Source: Streptomyces antarcticus (GTDB lineage Bacteria > Actinomycetota > Actinomycetes > Streptomycetales > Streptomycetaceae). From it: 64,000 bases of DNA. Within the stretch, counting starts at the first letter, position 1; every line of letters starts with the position of its first letter. Positions 53,037 through 62,855 of the stretch are shown here, piece by piece. The notes under the pieces were generated by a model. That model did not search any database and had not been told where the DNA came from. It saw only the letters and a program-made list of their open reading frames with translations. The stretch is from NCBI RefSeq assembly GCF_026627255.1, contig NZ_JAPNLM010000001.1, positions 713,350 to 777,349 of the forward strand, in the 5' to 3' direction. The translations under genes were made by a program, and so were the position numbers.

Positions 53037-54881
53037 TCAGCCCAGGCGCTCGACGAGCGCGTGGTACTGGTCCCACAGCTCCTTGGGAGTGTGGTCGCCG
53101 TAGGTGTTGAGGTGCTCGGGGACCAGGGCGGCCTCGTCGCGCCAGATCTCCTTGTCGACCGTGAGGAGGAACTCCAGGTCGGCGGCGGGCAGGTCCAGGC
53201 CGTCGGTGTCGAGGGACGCGACCGTCGGCAGGACGCCGATGGGGGTCTCGACGCCCTCGGCGGTGCCGTCGAGGCGCTCGACGATCCACTTCAGGACGCG
53301 GCTGTTCTCGCCGAAGCCGGGCCACACGAACGTGCCCGCCTCGTTCTTGCGGAACCAGTTCACGTAGTAGATCTTCGGGAGCTTGGACTGGTCCTTGTCA
53401 GCGCCGACCTTGACCCAGTGCCCCATGTAGTCGCCCATGTTGTAGCCGCAGAACGGCAGCATGGCGAAGGGGTCGCGGCGCAGCTCGCCGACCTTGCCCT
53501 CGGCGGCGGCGGTCTTCTCGGAGGCGATGTTCGAGCCGATGAAGACGCCGTGGTTCCAGTCGAAGGACTCGGTGACCAGCGGGACGGCGGAGGCGCGGCG
53601 GCCGCCGAAGAGGATCGCGGAGATCGGGACGCCCTTGGGGTCCTCCCACTCGGGGGCGATCGTCGGGCACTGGGACGCCGGGACGGCGAAACGGGCGTTC
53701 GGGTGGGCCGCCGGGGTCTCGGACTCCGGGGTCCAGCGGTTGCCCTTCCAGTCGATGAGCTCGGCCGGGGCCTCCTCGGTCATGCCCTCCCACCAGACGT
53801 CGGAGCCGTCCGGGGTGAGCGCGACGTTGGTGAAGACGGTGTTCGCGTACATCGTCTTCATGGCGTTGGCGTTGGTGTGCTCGCCGGTGCCGGGGGCGAC
53901 GCCGAAGAAGCCGGCCTCGGGGTTGATCGCGTAGAGGCGGCCGTCCTCGCCGAAGCGCATCCAGGCGATGTCGTCACCGACCGTCTCGACGGTCCAGCCG
54001 GGGATCGTGGGCTCCAGCATGGCGAGGTTGGTCTTGCCGCAGGCGGAGGGGAAGGCGGCGGCGATGTACTTCGCTTCGCCCTGCGGCGGGGTCAGCTTGA
54101 GGATGAGCATGTGCTCGGCGAGCCAGCCCTCGTCGCGGGCCATCACGGACGCGATGCGCAGGGCGTAGCACTTCTTGCCGAGCAGGGCGTTGCCGCCGTA
54201 ACCGGATCCGTAGGACCAGATCTCGCGGGTCTCCGGGAAGTGCGAGATGTACTTGGTCGTGTTGCACGGCCACGGGACGTCGGCCTGGCCCTCGGCGAGC
54301 GGAGCGCCCAGGGTGTGCACGGCCCTGACGAAGAAGCCGTCGGTGCCGAGCTCGTCCAGGACGGCCTTGCCCATGCGGGTCATGGTGCGCATGGCGACCG
54401 CGACGTAGGCGGAGTCGGTGATCTCGACGCCGATCGCGGACAGCTCGGAGCCGAGGGGGCCCATGCAGAAGGGGACGACGTACAGCGTCCGACCCTTCAT
54501 GGAGCCGCGGAAGATCCCCTTCTCGCCGGCGGAACTGTTTCCTTCCCCGGTAAAGATGGCCTTCATCTCGGCCGGGGCCTTCCAGTGGTTCGTGGGGCCC
54601 GCGTCCTCCTCCTTCTCGGAGCAGATGAAGGTCCGGTCCTCGACGCGCGCGACGTCGGAGGGGTCGGAGGCGGCGTAGTAGGAGTTCGGGCGCTTCGTCT
54701 CGTCGAGCTTCTTGAACGTGCCCTGGGCGACGAGCTCCCCGCACAGGCGCTCGTACTCGGCCTCGGAGCCGTCGCACCAGACGACGCGGTCCGGCTGGGT
54801 GAGGGCAGCGATCTCGTCCACCCAGGAGATCAGTCCTTGGTGGGTCGTCGGGATGGTGGGAGCCGCGTTGTCGCGCGCCAC
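53037..54881 (-). CDS. pckG: Phosphoenolpyruvate carboxykinase (GTP)
   Basis: A 614-residue cytosolic enzyme that converts oxaloacetate and GTP to phosphoenolpyruvate, CO2 and GDP, the entry step of gluconeogenesis. GTP-type signatures are present: [13 protein letters not shown] (P-loop-like, catalytic Cys), [32 protein letters not shown] (metal-binding), and [17 protein letters not shown] 54881 follows AAGGAG; the frame continues upstream without a ribosome site. It is monocistronic and convergent with the TelA/VWA operon. Confidence 0.96.
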   Translation of the reverse strand: MARDNAAPTIPTTHQGLISWVDEIAALTQPDRVVWCDGSEAEYERLCGELVAQGTFKKLDETKRPNSYYAASDPSDVARVEDRTFICSEKEEDAGPTNHWKAPAEMKAIFTGEGNSSAGEKGIFRGSMKGRTLYVVPFCMGPLGSELSAIGVEITDSAYVAVAMRTMTRMGKAVLDELGTDGFFVRAVHTLGAPLAEGQADVPWPCNTTKYISHFPETREIWSYGSGYGGNALLGKKCYALRIASVMARDEGWLAEHMLILKLTPPQGEAKYIAAAFPSACGKTNLAMLEPTIPGWTVETVGDDIAWMRFGEDGRLYAINPEAGFFGVAPGTGEHTNANAMKTMYANTVFTNVALTPDGSDVWWEGMTEEAPAELIDWKGNRWTPESETPAAHPNARFAVPASQCPTIAPEWEDPKGVPISAILFGGRRASAVPLVTESFDWNHGVFIGSNIASEKTAAAEGKVGELRRDPFAMLPFCGYNMGDYMGHWVKVGADKDQSKLPKIYYVNWFRKNEAGTFVWPGFGENSRVLKWIVERLDGTAEGVETPIGVLPTVASLDTDGLDLPAADLEFLLTVDKEIWRDEAALVPEHLNTYGDHTPKELWDQYHALVERLG

Positions 54882-55072
54882 GATTGCTCCTTGTTGAGGG
54901 GTTTGTTTGGTGTTTGCCCCGTGGGGGCTGCGACCCGGACGCTTCGCGCTCCGCTCATCCGGTGCCGACCGCACTCATCTGATCATCCGGTGGATGTGCG
55001 CATATGTCCAGAGGGCCTCTCACGTGAGCATCGCCACGTCCGTCAATCTTCCGTAAAGAGGACTGACGGAAA

Positions 55073-55088
55073 CCTACGGACCCGTAGG
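55073..55088. promoter_or_regulatory. Dyad in the promoter of the PAQR gene
   Basis: CCTACGG-AC-CCGTAGG is a perfect 7-2-7 dyad that lies immediately before, and merges with, a TAGGTAGCAT -10-like sequence. It is a likely repressor site or part of a leaderless promoter. Confidence 0.5.
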
Positions 55089-55101
55089 TAGCATGTGGGC
55101 C

Positions 55102-55872
55102 ATGACTTCTGACGCCGCCGCCGGACCGGCCGCCGAGGCCGTCCAGGCCACCGAGGCCTCCCGGGCCGCCGAGCCCTCCCCCCAGGCCGCCGAGCCCTCC
55201 CCGATCGTCCAGGCCCTGGAGACCGCCGAAGCCGCCCTGGAGGCGAAGCCGCTCATGCGCGGCTGGCTGCACACCGGGATGTTCCCCGCCGTGGTGATCG
55301 CCGGTCTGGTGCTGATGGCGTTCACCGACTCGACCGAGGCGCGCGTGGCCTGCGGCGTCTACGTCCTCACCGCCTGCCTGCTCTTCGGCGTCAGCGCCGT
55401 CTACCACCGCGGTACGTGGGGGCCGCGCGGCGAGGCCATCCTGCGGCGCCTCGACCACGCCAACATCTTCCTGATCATCGCGGGCACCTACACCCCGCTG
55501 ACCGTCCTGCTGCTCCCACCCTCCAGCGGGCGGATTTTGTTGTGGGCGGTGTGGATCGCGGCCGCCGCCGGCATCGCCTTCCGGGTCTTCTGGGTCGGCG
55601 CCCCGCGCTGGCTCTACACCCCCTGCTACATCGCGATGGGCTGGGCGGCCGTCTTCTTCCTGCCCGACTTCATGCGCACCGGCGGCATCGCCGTGCTCGT
55701 CCTGGTGATCGTCGGCGGCCTGCTGTACAGCGTGGGCGGGGTCATCTACGGCATGAAGCGCCCCAACCCCTCCCCCCGCTTCTTCGGCTTCCACGAGGTC
55801 TTCCACTCGCTGACGCTGGCGGCCTTCGTGGCCCACTACGTCGGCATCTCGATGGCCGCCTACCAGCACTGA
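55102..55872 (+). CDS. PAQR / hemolysin III family membrane protein (TrhA-like)
   Basis: A 256-residue seven-segment membrane protein. An acidic, Pro/Ala-rich head of about 45 residues precedes the core. Hallmarks are SAVYHRGTW with the metal His, RRLDHANIFLIIAGTYTPLT with Asp/His, and the C-terminal FGFHEVFHSLTLAAFVAHYVG with two His residues. Bacterial members (TrhA/YqfA) affect membrane fluidity and lipid homeostasis rather than lysis. ATG 55102 is preferred, with 55093 possible. The -10-like box is so close that the mRNA may be leaderless. Confidence 0.88.
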   Translation: MTSDAAAGPAAEAVQATEASRAAEPSPQAAEPSPIVQALETAEAALEAKPLMRGWLHTGMFPAVVIAGLVLMAFTDSTEARVACGVYVLTACLLFGVSAVYHRGTWGPRGEAILRRLDHANIFLIIAGTYTPLTVLLLPPSSGRILLWAVWIAAAAGIAFRVFWVGAPRWLYTPCYIAMGWAAVFFLPDFMRTGGIAVLVLVIVGGLLYSVGGVIYGMKRPNPSPRFFGFHEVFHSLTLAAFVAHYVGISMAAYQH

Positions 55873-55900
55873 AGGCCGCTCCTGCGACAGCGGCGGTTCC

Positions 55901-55938
55901 CGGCTCCGCCCCCGGCACCCGTGCCGGGGGCGGAGCCG
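55901..55938. terminator. Bidirectional terminator
   Basis: A perfect 18-base stem (55901-55918 with 55921-55938) lies between the convergent PAQR and thioredoxin-domain genes. Confidence 0.85.
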
Positions 55939-55993
55939 TTCCCGTACGGCGGGCGCGGTACGGGTGGGCGCGGCGCCGGCGGGCGCGGTGCCG

Positions 55994-58078
55994 TCACACG
56001 CCCCGGGAGGCCTCCGCCCCCACCTGCCCGGCGAGTTCGTCCGGATCCGTCGTGGGCCGCGCGCAGACGAAGTGCCGGCACACGTACGCGGTGGGCAGGC
56101 CCCCCACGAGCGTGCGCTCTGCCAGGAGGGGGAACTCCCCGCCGCTGCCGTCCGCCGCGCGCGGCATGCCCGTCGCGACGACCGCCCCGGGAGCCGTCCC
56201 CAGCAACGCGACCCGGTGCAGCTCCGCCAGCGCCGGGTCCTCCGGGCGGCCGACCACCGCCACCTCGCGCGGCCCGTCGAGCAGCGCCTCGGCCACCGCC
56301 AGCCCGTGCCCGATGAAGCGCGGGGCGCGCGGACCGAGCGCGTGCACCACACCGAGCGCCCTCTCGGCCGCGGTCCGGTGCGCCTGCGAACCGGTGTGCG
56401 CGGCGTACGAGAGCAACGCCCCGGCGGCGGCCGTCCAGCCGGACGGCGCCGCCGTGTCGGTGGGGTCCTGCGGCCGCCTGATCAGCTGCTCCGCGTCGTG
56501 CGCGGTGTCGTACAGCGACCCGTCCTCTGCGGCGAACAGGTCCAGCACCAGGTCGACGAGGAAGCCGGCGAACTCCAGCCACACCCCCTCACCGGTCACC
56601 GAGGCCAGCGCGAGGAACCCCTCCGCGACGTCGCCGTAGTCCTCCAGCACCCCCGCGTTCACGCCGACGCGGCCGTCCTTGCTGGTCCGCGCCAGCCGGG
56701 CCCGGCCCGAGGGCACGTCGAAGTGGACCCGTACCAGCAGGTCGGCGGCCTCCGTCGCCCGTTCCACCAGGTCGGGCCGGTCGAAGTAGGCCCCGCACTC
56801 GGCGAGCGCGGCGACGGCCAGCCCGTTCCAGGCCGCCACGACCTTGTCGTCCCGCCCGGGCGCCGGCCGCGCCGCCCGCGCGGCGAGCAGCCGCTCCCGG
56901 ATCGAGGCGATCCGCCCGGCCTCCGCCGCCGGACCGTCCTGGGGCAGCTGGAGCACGGAGGCGCCGTGCTCGAAGGTGCCCTCCTCGGTCACCCCGAAGT
57001 ACGCGGCGGCCAGGTCCCCGTCGTCCTCCCCCAGCACGTCCCGCAACTGGGCCGGGGTCCACGCGTAGTACGCCCCCTCGACGTGCGCGCCGGTCAGCGG
57101 GTCCGCGCTGTCGGCGTCGAGCGCGGAGGCGAAACCGCCGTGCTCGGTACGCAGCTCCCGGACCATGAAGTCGGCGGTCTCCAGGGCGACCCGCCGCGCG
57201 AGGTCGGACCCGGTGGCCCGCCACAGGTGCGCGTACACCCGGCAGAGCAGCGCGTTGTCGTACAGCATCTTCTCGAAGTGCGGTACCAAAGACCCATCTG
57301 GTTTGGCGCGCAGCACGTAGCGGTGGAACCCGCCTCCCACCTGGTCGAACAGGCTCGACCGCACCATGGCCTCGCAGGCACCTTCCGCCATCTCCCTGGC
57401 ACCTTCGGAACCGGTCCGGGCATGGTGGCGGAGGAGGAACTCGACGACCATGCTCGGCGGGAACTTCGTATCGCCTCCGCCGAACCACCCGCTCGCCGGG
57501 TCATAGTCCCGGGTCAGCTGGAGGAGGGCGTTGCCCTGGGACTCGGCGGTCGGCAGGCCCTCGCCCCCTGCTCCGAGTGCACGGCCGGCGAGGTCACGGG
57601 TGATCTTCTGCGCGACCTCGGCCACCTCCTCACGTCGGCCGACCCACGCGGTCCGTACACCTTCGAGCACCTGCATGAACGAGCCCATCCCGTGTCGGGG
57701 CTCGGGCGGGAAATAGGTACCGAAGTAGAAGGGCTCCCCCTCGGCCGTCATGAAGACGGACATCGGCCAGCCCCCTTGCCCTGTCGCCGCCTGAACCGCC
57801 TCCATGTAGACGGCGTCGACGTCCGGCCGCTCCTCCCGGTCCACCTTGATGTTCACGAAGTGCTCGTTCATGTAGGCGGCCGTCAACTCGTCCTCGAAGG
57901 ACTCGTGGGCCATGACATGACACCAGTGGCAAGAGCTATAGCCAACGCTCAGGAACACGGGTACCCCGCGCCGCCGGGCTTCTTCGAACGCCTCAGCCTC
58001 CCAGGGCCGCCAGTCGACGGGGTTGTCCGCGTGCTGGAGGAGGTACGGGGACGTGGCCTGCGCAAGTCGGTTGGACAT
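55994..58078 (-). CDS. Thioredoxin-domain (YyaL/DUF255, SSP411-like) protein; host-element chimera
   Basis: A 694-residue protein. An N-terminal thioredoxin-fold DUF255 domain has the SSCHWC redox motif (about residues 47-52). A long alpha/alpha-barrel region like N-acylglucosamine 2-epimerases follows, including [14 protein letters not shown] (about residues 268-281). Physiological activity is unknown. The codons up to about 57283 lie inside the integrative element, while the rest is host sequence. The native 5' half lies at 62883-63665. The two N-terminal halves are close but not identical in sequence, so the expressed protein is a natural chimera. ATG 58078 follows GGATGGGGGG. Confidence 0.88.
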   Translation of the reverse strand: MSNRLAQATSPYLLQHADNPVDWRPWEAEAFEEARRRGVPVFLSVGYSSCHWCHVMAHESFEDELTAAYMNEHFVNIKVDREERPDVDAVYMEAVQAATGQGGWPMSVFMTAEGEPFYFGTYFPPEPRHGMGSFMQVLEGVRTAWVGRREEVAEVAQKITRDLAGRALGAGGEGLPTAESQGNALLQLTRDYDPASGWFGGGDTKFPPSMVVEFLLRHHARTGSEGAREMAEGACEAMVRSSLFDQVGGGFHRYVLRAKPDGSLVPHFEKMLYDNALLCRVYAHLWRATGSDLARRVALETADFMVRELRTEHGGFASALDADSADPLTGAHVEGAYYAWTPAQLRDVLGEDDGDLAAAYFGVTEEGTFEHGASVLQLPQDGPAAEAGRIASIRERLLAARAARPAPGRDDKVVAAWNGLAVAALAECGAYFDRPDLVERATEAADLLVRVHFDVPSGRARLARTSKDGRVGVNAGVLEDYGDVAEGFLALASVTGEGVWLEFAGFLVDLVLDLFAAEDGSLYDTAHDAEQLIRRPQDPTDTAAPSGWTAAAGALLSYAAHTGSQAHRTAAERALGVVHALGPRAPRFIGHGLAVAEALLDGPREVAVVGRPEDPALAELHRVALLGTAPGAVVATGMPRAADGSGGEFPLLAERTLVGGLPTAYVCRHFVCARPTTDPDELAGQVGAEASRGV
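57270..57283. repeat. Integration core repeat, left copy (attL/attR)
   Basis: TTCTCGAAGTGCGG, in direct orientation with 62869-62882, marks the crossover inside the VPHFEK codons of the target gene. Sequence on the two sides of the repeat diverges at once, except for the homologous gene half. Confidence 0.78.
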
Positions 58079-58197
58079 CCCCCCATCCTTGCGCACCCGC
58101 CTCCGCCCCGCCCAAGCGCCACGGGGGCAGCACGTGGGCGGGGCTCTGGAGGGGGACGCGTCGGCAGGCCCCCTGGACTCACCCCGGAGGCCGCGCC

Positions 58198-58470
58198 TTA
58201 GCGCCCCGATGTGTCCGATGCCCAGGAGCGCCCAGGCTCCGCAGTGGGTTCGTTTTGTCCGGCGGACAACGAGGGGTACTGGCACTTCGGGACTCCCGTA
58301 CCCGGTAGCACTACTTCGAGCATGTGCCGAAGCGTCCGGACGCTGACACCGACCCGTAAGGCGATCTCCTCATGCGTCTCACCGTCCGCCAAGCGCTGCC
58401 GGAGCTTCAGTTCATGGCTCCCGATGTACTGCCGCGCTTCCCGCGCCTCGCGCGCACTGAGCCTGGTCAT
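58198..58470 (-). CDS. Small helix-turn-helix protein
   Basis: A 90-residue protein with a predicted helix-turn-helix, [34 protein letters not shown] (about residues 22-55), and a polar tail. It is the last gene of a leftward group in the element, and its start lies within the end of the preceding ORF (59-base overlap). It could control element genes or the chimeric thioredoxin-domain gene, whose start is 120 bases downstream. Confidence 0.65.
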   Translation of the reverse strand: MTRLSAREAREARQYIGSHELKLRQRLADGETHEEIALRVGVSVRTLRHMLEVVLPGTGVPKCQYPSLSAGQNEPTAEPGRSWASDTSGR

Positions 58471-58687
58471 TCGTCAGCGCCTCCGCTGACGGGTCAAGGC
58501 TTGCCACCACCGCCGTCAGCAAGCCCGGAAGTGCCTGGATGACAGCAGCGATCAGTTCGTCGTCCGCTCGTGCGCCGGCCGTCTGGCTGAGTTCCAAGGC
58601 AGGGCCGAACCGGCGGGCCAGAATGCGCGTGAGTCCCTCATTCAGGAACGCGCGCTCCTTGGGGCCCCACTCCGGGACAGTGCTCAC
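58412..58687 (-). CDS. Small hypothetical protein of the element
   Basis: A 91-residue protein with a helical look (KERAFLNEGLTRILARRFGPALELSQ and DELIAAVIQALPGLLTAVVASL). Its GTG start at 58687 overlaps the stop of the ATPase gene by four bases, supporting translation. The 3' part overlaps the HTH gene. No family is recognised. Confidence 0.6.
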   Translation of the reverse strand: MSTVPEWGPKERAFLNEGLTRILARRFGPALELSQTAGARADDELIAAVIQALPGLLTAVVASLDPSAEALTNDQAQCARGAGSAAVHREP

Positions 58688-59091
58688 ATTCGCTCCACCA
58701 CAAGCTCAACCCAAACCGTCTTGCCGACGACCCGGTCGGCCACTCCCCAATCAGTGGCGAGTGCCGTGATGAGCTGCAGCCCGTAGCCGCTCTCCCCGGC
58801 GCCGGACGACTGGATACACGGAAGTCTCTCGCCCCGCGCGTCCGTTACCGCCAGACGGAGAACGTCACCGGACATGGCCATGCACAGCTCGAAGTCCCGC
58901 CCGGAAACGTGCCCGTGCCGCACGGCGTTCGACGCCAGTTCCGCAATGACCAGCCCAGCCGTATCCGAGGCGTTAGAGCCAAGGAGAATGCCCCAGTCGG
59001 CCAACTCGATCAGCGCAAGTTGCCGGGCGAGGCGGGCACCCCGCGCGGTCGCACTGAATCGCTGGGCAAAGGCCGTACCAGCAGCAGTCAT
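58684..59091 (-). CDS. RsbW-like ATP-binding regulator (HATPase_c)
   Basis: A 135-residue GHKL-type protein: N box ELASNAVRHGHV, then LRLAVTDARGERLP and GYGLQLITALATDWG. It parallels the ATPase at 39671-40075 and, like it, is divergent from a locus ending in an XRE-DUF5753 regulator. Start ATG 59091. It is the first gene of the leftward group within the integrative element, coupled to the next ORF by GTGA. It probably modulates a partner protein by binding or phosphorylation. Confidence 0.87.
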   Translation of the reverse strand: MTAAGTAFAQRFSATARGARLARQLALIELADWGILLGSNASDTAGLVIAELASNAVRHGHVSGRDFELCMAMSGDVLRLAVTDARGERLPCIQSSGAGESGYGLQLITALATDWGVADRVVGKTVWVELVVERM

Positions 59092-59271
59092 GGAACCGTC
59101 GCCTCACGTGGTCCGATGCCGAACACGCTAGTGAGATTGATCCCACACACTCAAGGAACTTGCATGAGCTTGCACACCAATTCGCTTTGCCTGTACAGGT
59201 CTTGACGCTGTTCTCACAGGTCAGCCAAGCTTATGCAAGCCCGAGCAAGAACCTAGACCAGGGAGCCGACC

Positions 59272-59526
59272 ATGGCCGTAGAGTTCGTGGGAATCGACCC
59301 CAACACCGACCGGGATCACTGCCCCACCGTATGGGCCGACACGGAAGCTCAGGAGATCCTTTTGCAGGGGTGGAAGCCGAGTCCCGAGACTCAGACCGAG
59401 TGCGAGGAAAGCAGCCCGGCGAACGGCTCTGTACCGGAGAGTGAAGCCATCGTCAGGATTCCCGCCCGGATGATCCCGGTGGTCAGGGAGGCGTGCGATG
59501 CCGTCGAGCGTGCCCAGCTTCGCTGA
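59272..59526 (+). CDS. Small hypothetical protein paired with DUF6879
   Basis: An 84-residue acidic protein (MAVEFVGIDPNTDRDHCPTVW start). Similar small proteins often precede DUF6879 genes in Streptomyces regulatory clusters. The middle mentions a QGWKPSPET stretch and the C-terminus is helical (ARMIPVVREACDAVERAQ). It overlaps the DUF6879 gene by 29 bases and is presumably co-expressed. Function unknown. Confidence 0.72.
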   Translation: MAVEFVGIDPNTDRDHCPTVWADTEAQEILLQGWKPSPETQTECEESSPANGSVPESEAIVRIPARMIPVVREACDAVERAQLR

Positions 59527-60013
59527 GCTGCTTGGCCGGTGCGAACGATCCGCCATCCACCTGGAGTTGCGCGACTCCTACGCGCCGACAGACAGGTTCG
59601 AGGCGTGGAAGCGTGGCGAGCGGGTCAGATGGGAAGACCGCGCATCCTGGTGGCACCCCTACGATCAATTGATCACGGACACCGTAGCTCGGGGCGTGTC
59701 GATCCGCAGGGCCCGCATCGTCTCCGAACCCGTGTCCGAGTACATCCGGTGGGAGCACTACGTCACTCACGCCAACATCACAGCGGGTGAAGAGGTGCGG
59801 TGGCTGCCACGACGACGCGCTACGGGCATCCCTCTACCGGGGAATGACTTCTGGCTCTTCGACGGCACGTTGCTTCGCGTCCACCACTTTTCCGGTGATG
59901 GCATGGTGGTCGAGGATGAGATCACGGACGACGCAATGACAGTGAAGCTGTGCTCCGCCGCCTTCGAGGCGGTCTGGGAGCATGCCGTCCCGCACCACCT
60001 GTACGAAATCTGA
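59498..60013 (+). CDS. DUF6879 family protein
   Basis: A 171-residue protein of the DUF6879 type. It shows HLELRDSYAPTDRFEAWKRGER, then WEDRASWWHPYDQLITDTVARGVSIRRARIVSEPVSEYIRWEHYVT and NDFWLFDGTLLRVHHFSGDG. ATG 59498 follows AGGGAGG. Such genes sit with XRE-DUF5753 and DUF397 genes in Streptomyces, and the XRE gene follows after 14 bases here. It may replace DUF397 as the regulator's partner; that is inference from context. Confidence 0.82.
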   Translation: MPSSVPSFAELLGRCERSAIHLELRDSYAPTDRFEAWKRGERVRWEDRASWWHPYDQLITDTVARGVSIRRARIVSEPVSEYIRWEHYVTHANITAGEEVRWLPRRRATGIPLPGNDFWLFDGTLLRVHHFSGDGMVVEDEITDDAMTVKLCSAAFEAVWEHAVPHHLYEI

Positions 60014-60027
60014 CGAAGGCCGGCTCC

Positions 60028-60876
60028 TTGCCCCCACATCCATCTTCGAACGTTCAGAAGGCCCGCGAGGATCTGGCGGGTCGTCTGCGCGAGATCCGGA
60101 AGGACGCGGGGATCACCGGGCGGGAGCTGGCCGTCCGGTGCGGCTGGTCGGAATCGAAGTCCTCCCGGATCGAGCACGCCAAGACGCCGCCCTCGGACGC
60201 GGACATCCGGGCGTGGTGCCTAGCCTGCGGCGGTGACGATCAAATCTCCGACTTGATCGCGGCGAACAGGCAGTCTGACGACGCTCACGTCCAGTGGAAG
60301 CGACTCCAGCGGAGTGGGCTCCGCCGCCTGCAAGAGTCCACGGAGGACCTGTACCGGCAGACCCGCATGTTCCGGGTCTACGTCTCGGACGTGATCCCCG
60401 GCTTTCTCCAGACACCCGGATACGCCACCGCGCTACTGTCCTCCATCGCGGACTTCCGGGGCACCCCGGACGATGTGAGTGATGCCGTAGCGGCGCGCAT
60501 GCGGCGCAACGAGGTGGTGAGCAACAGTGCTCACCAATTCTCCTTCGTGCTGGAGGAGTCGGTGTTGCGCTACCGACTGTGCAGCGCCGAGACCATGGCG
60601 GCACAGCTTGGCCACTTGCTCGGAGCCATGGACCTTCCGAACGTCGCAGTGGGCATCATCGGGTTCTCGGCGCAACGGACCGTGTGGCCCATGCCAACCT
60701 TCACGATCTTCGACGACACCAGGGTTCACGCCGACTCTCTGGACGCTGCCTCCACGCTCACCCAGCCGAGCCAAGTCGAGCTATACACACGAGCTTTCGA
60801 TCGGCTCTCGCACGGCGCGACTCGGAGCGCGGCGACGCGTTCCCTCATCGCAAGTGCACTGGCAGCCCTGGGCTGA
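60028..60876 (+). CDS. XRE-family regulator with DUF5753 domain (element copy)
   Basis: A 282-residue WhiJ-like regulator. The helix-turn-helix is LAGRLREIRKDAGITGRELAVRCGWSESKSSRIEHAKTPPS. The DUF5753 domain shows FRVYVSDVIPGFLQTPGYATALL, then RRNEVVSNSAHQFSFVLEESVLRYRL and LPNVAVGIIGFSAQRTVWPMPTFTIFDD. TTG 60028 is the likely start, with GAAGG nine bases upstream. It is the last gene of the rightward group and convergent with the integrase across a structured gap. It may keep the element silent or act on host development genes. Confidence 0.87.
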   Translation: MPPHPSSNVQKAREDLAGRLREIRKDAGITGRELAVRCGWSESKSSRIEHAKTPPSDADIRAWCLACGGDDQISDLIAANRQSDDAHVQWKRLQRSGLRRLQESTEDLYRQTRMFRVYVSDVIPGFLQTPGYATALLSSIADFRGTPDDVSDAVAARMRRNEVVSNSAHQFSFVLEESVLRYRLCSAETMAAQLGHLLGAMDLPNVAVGIIGFSAQRTVWPMPTFTIFDDTRVHADSLDAASTLTQPSQVELYTRAFDRLSHGATRSAATRSLIASALAALG

Positions 60877-60985
60877 ACGACAGCCATGACGCCAGGTCGT
60901 TGGTCTCGGGTCCTTCTTCGGGACACGTTGACACCAATTTCCGGGCCGCCCCCACTCGGCGAGAGAACGGCGGGAGGCGCGAGCA

Positions 60986-61090
60986 GTGACGAAGTGATGA
61001 AGTGACCCTGAATGCTGGTTACCTCTTATAGATGGTGTTTTAGTTCTACACATAGAACAGCGGCAACCCGTCATTCCGTCACTTCGTCAC
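60986..61090. other. Structured AT-rich non-coding region of the element
   Basis: Arms 60986-61006 and 61070-61090 form an inverted repeat (18 of 21 matches), each containing GTGACGAAGTGA. Between them lies an AT-rich core with the dyad GTTCTA-CACA-TAGAAC (61043-61058). The region separates two convergent genes, so a promoter is not expected. It could be a terminator pair, a transfer or replication origin, or a protein-binding site. Confidence 0.6.
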
Positions 61091-61150
61091 CACGTCGAGA
61101 GGCAGGGGTCCCGTCCGCCGGGCGCTAAGGCCTGGCCTTCCGCTTCGAAC

Positions 61151-62812
61151 TCACTTCTCGGTGGTGGTGTCCTTCTTCGACAGCCAGCCGAACTCAAGTC
61201 GTTCCAAGATCGGGGTGTGGTCCCCCTGTCGCGCGGCGGGCCTGACCATGATGCCCTTCTTCCCAAGCGCGCACTTCAAAAGCATCCGCTTGTCTGCCAT
61301 GTCCGCCGCTTCCCACGCCTCACGCAGGCTGTCGATCTGCGTGAGGGGCGAGAGGTCTGCCTCTGAGTCCAGCGCCTCAAGGGTCGCGGTGGTGCTCTCG
61401 ATAACGGCGCGCTGCCCCTCGCTCAGCTCCTCGAAGCGCTCTTCGTCCATCTTCCCGTACACGTAGAAGTCGTCTTCGAGCTTCTTCACACGCCGCAGGG
61501 CTGCCTCAAGGGCTTTCTGGGCCTCGTCCTTCTTCGCCTGCGTTTCAGGGTCCGCGAAGGCCAGCCACCGGCGGGCTATCTCGATGACCACCGGGTCACC
61601 TGGTTCAAGGGCCGTGATGTGGTGGACCCAAGCCTGTCCAACCGCGTGGTCGATGCGGTCGGCAAGGGTCACCACACCCTCACAGATGGACTTGCCCCGC
61701 GTCTGGCGGACCTCACACCGGTAGCGTCCGCCCCGGTGGCTCATCGAGCCCCCACACGATTCGAGCTCCCCCGTGCCCTTCTTGTCCCGCAGCCGTCCGC
61801 ACCGGTAGCTCCCGGTGCCCAGGTACTTCGCTTCCGGCTTTCCCTTCGCCCATCGTTCATCGGTCCGCTCGGCGATGAGCGCCTTTATCTTGAACCACTC
61901 GCCCGGCGTCACGACGCCCGTGCCGCACAAGATGGCTTCGCCCTTCTCGTTGCGCAGAGGCTCGCCGTACCCCTCCCAGACGTCCAAGGGGTTGCCGTGC
62001 TCGTCCGTCTTGCGCCGCCGGACCGGGACCATGCCCGCGAAGAGCGGGGACTGAGCCAGCTTGCTCACCGCCGTGGGCGACCAGGTAGCACCGCTCCGGG
62101 TCCGGTAGCCCTCCTCATTGAGTTGATGGGCCGTGTCCTTCGTCGTCTTCTTGTCGAGCAAGAGGTCCGCCAGCCTGCGGGCTGTGCCGTACTCGTCGGG
62201 ATGGCGTACGACCTTGCCGCTTCCGGGCGCACTGTAGAGACCGAACGGGGGTCTGCCCGTTCCCCTTCTACCTTCCGCCTTGTGCGAGTCGTGGCCGATC
62301 TTCACGCGCTTCGCAATGTCCCTCGCTTCTTCCCTGGCACGCTCGCTCAGGATCGCGAAGACCATGCGACCGCCCTGTGACGAGTCCAGTCCTTCGGAAA
62401 CAGAGACGAGCCGCGATTGCCGGCGGTCGAACTCGTCGAGCATCCGGCCTACCGCCCCCATGCCGCGCCGGTCGAAGCGGTCGGTCTTCCACACACCGAG
62501 CGTCTTGGACCTGCCGTCCATGACCGCTTGCGTGGCCTTCTCGAACTCCCGTCGCCGCACGTGCGTCTTGGATGCCGAGAGCTGCTCGAACCAGACGTGT
62601 CGAATCTGAAGTCCGTTCGCCTGCGCCCAGCGCGCCACGTCCCGCAAGTGTCCCCGCAGCGTGGCCAGGTCTTCCTTCTTGTTGCTTCGTCGCAGGTAGG
62701 CGTCCATGAGTCCGGACGGCTCCGCCGTCATGGGCTTGCCCAGTCCCAGGGCTTCCAGTTCCTCGGGGCTGAGCCCCAACCCGACCAGCGTCGCGTGATC
62801 CTCGCGCACCAC
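61151..62812 (-). CDS. Large serine integrase
   Basis: A 553-residue site-specific recombinase. The N-terminal resolvase fold begins near residue 35 (LMDAYLRRSNKKEDL), with the nucleophile Ser in that motif, GVWKTDRFDRRG (Asp-Arg pair) and LDSSQGGRMVFAILSERAREE. A recombinase domain follows (GTGRPPFGLY, TRSGATWSPTAVSKLAQSPLFAG). A zinc ribbon (YRCGRLRD...SCGGSM...YRCEVRQ...ICEGV) and a coiled coil (about residues 430-480) complete it. GTG 62812 lies just 57 bases from the attachment core, as is usual for phage and ICE integrases. It should catalyse integration at the VPHFEK site of the target gene. Confidence 0.93.
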   Translation of the reverse strand: MVREDHATLVGLGLSPEELEALGLGKPMTAEPSGLMDAYLRRSNKKEDLATLRGHLRDVARWAQANGLQIRHVWFEQLSASKTHVRRREFEKATQAVMDGRSKTLGVWKTDRFDRRGMGAVGRMLDEFDRRQSRLVSVSEGLDSSQGGRMVFAILSERAREEARDIAKRVKIGHDSHKAEGRRGTGRPPFGLYSAPGSGKVVRHPDEYGTARRLADLLLDKKTTKDTAHQLNEEGYRTRSGATWSPTAVSKLAQSPLFAGMVPVRRRKTDEHGNPLDVWEGYGEPLRNEKGEAILCGTGVVTPGEWFKIKALIAERTDERWAKGKPEAKYLGTGSYRCGRLRDKKGTGELESCGGSMSHRGGRYRCEVRQTRGKSICEGVVTLADRIDHAVGQAWVHHITALEPGDPVVIEIARRWLAFADPETQAKKDEAQKALEAALRRVKKLEDDFYVYGKMDEERFEELSEGQRAVIESTTATLEALDSEADLSPLTQIDSLREAWEAADMADKRMLLKCALGKKGIMVRPAARQGDHTPILERLEFGWLSKKDTTTEK

Positions 62813-62855
62813 AACCCCCTCTGCTCTCAGGGAAAGGGTACGGAAATGATGGACC

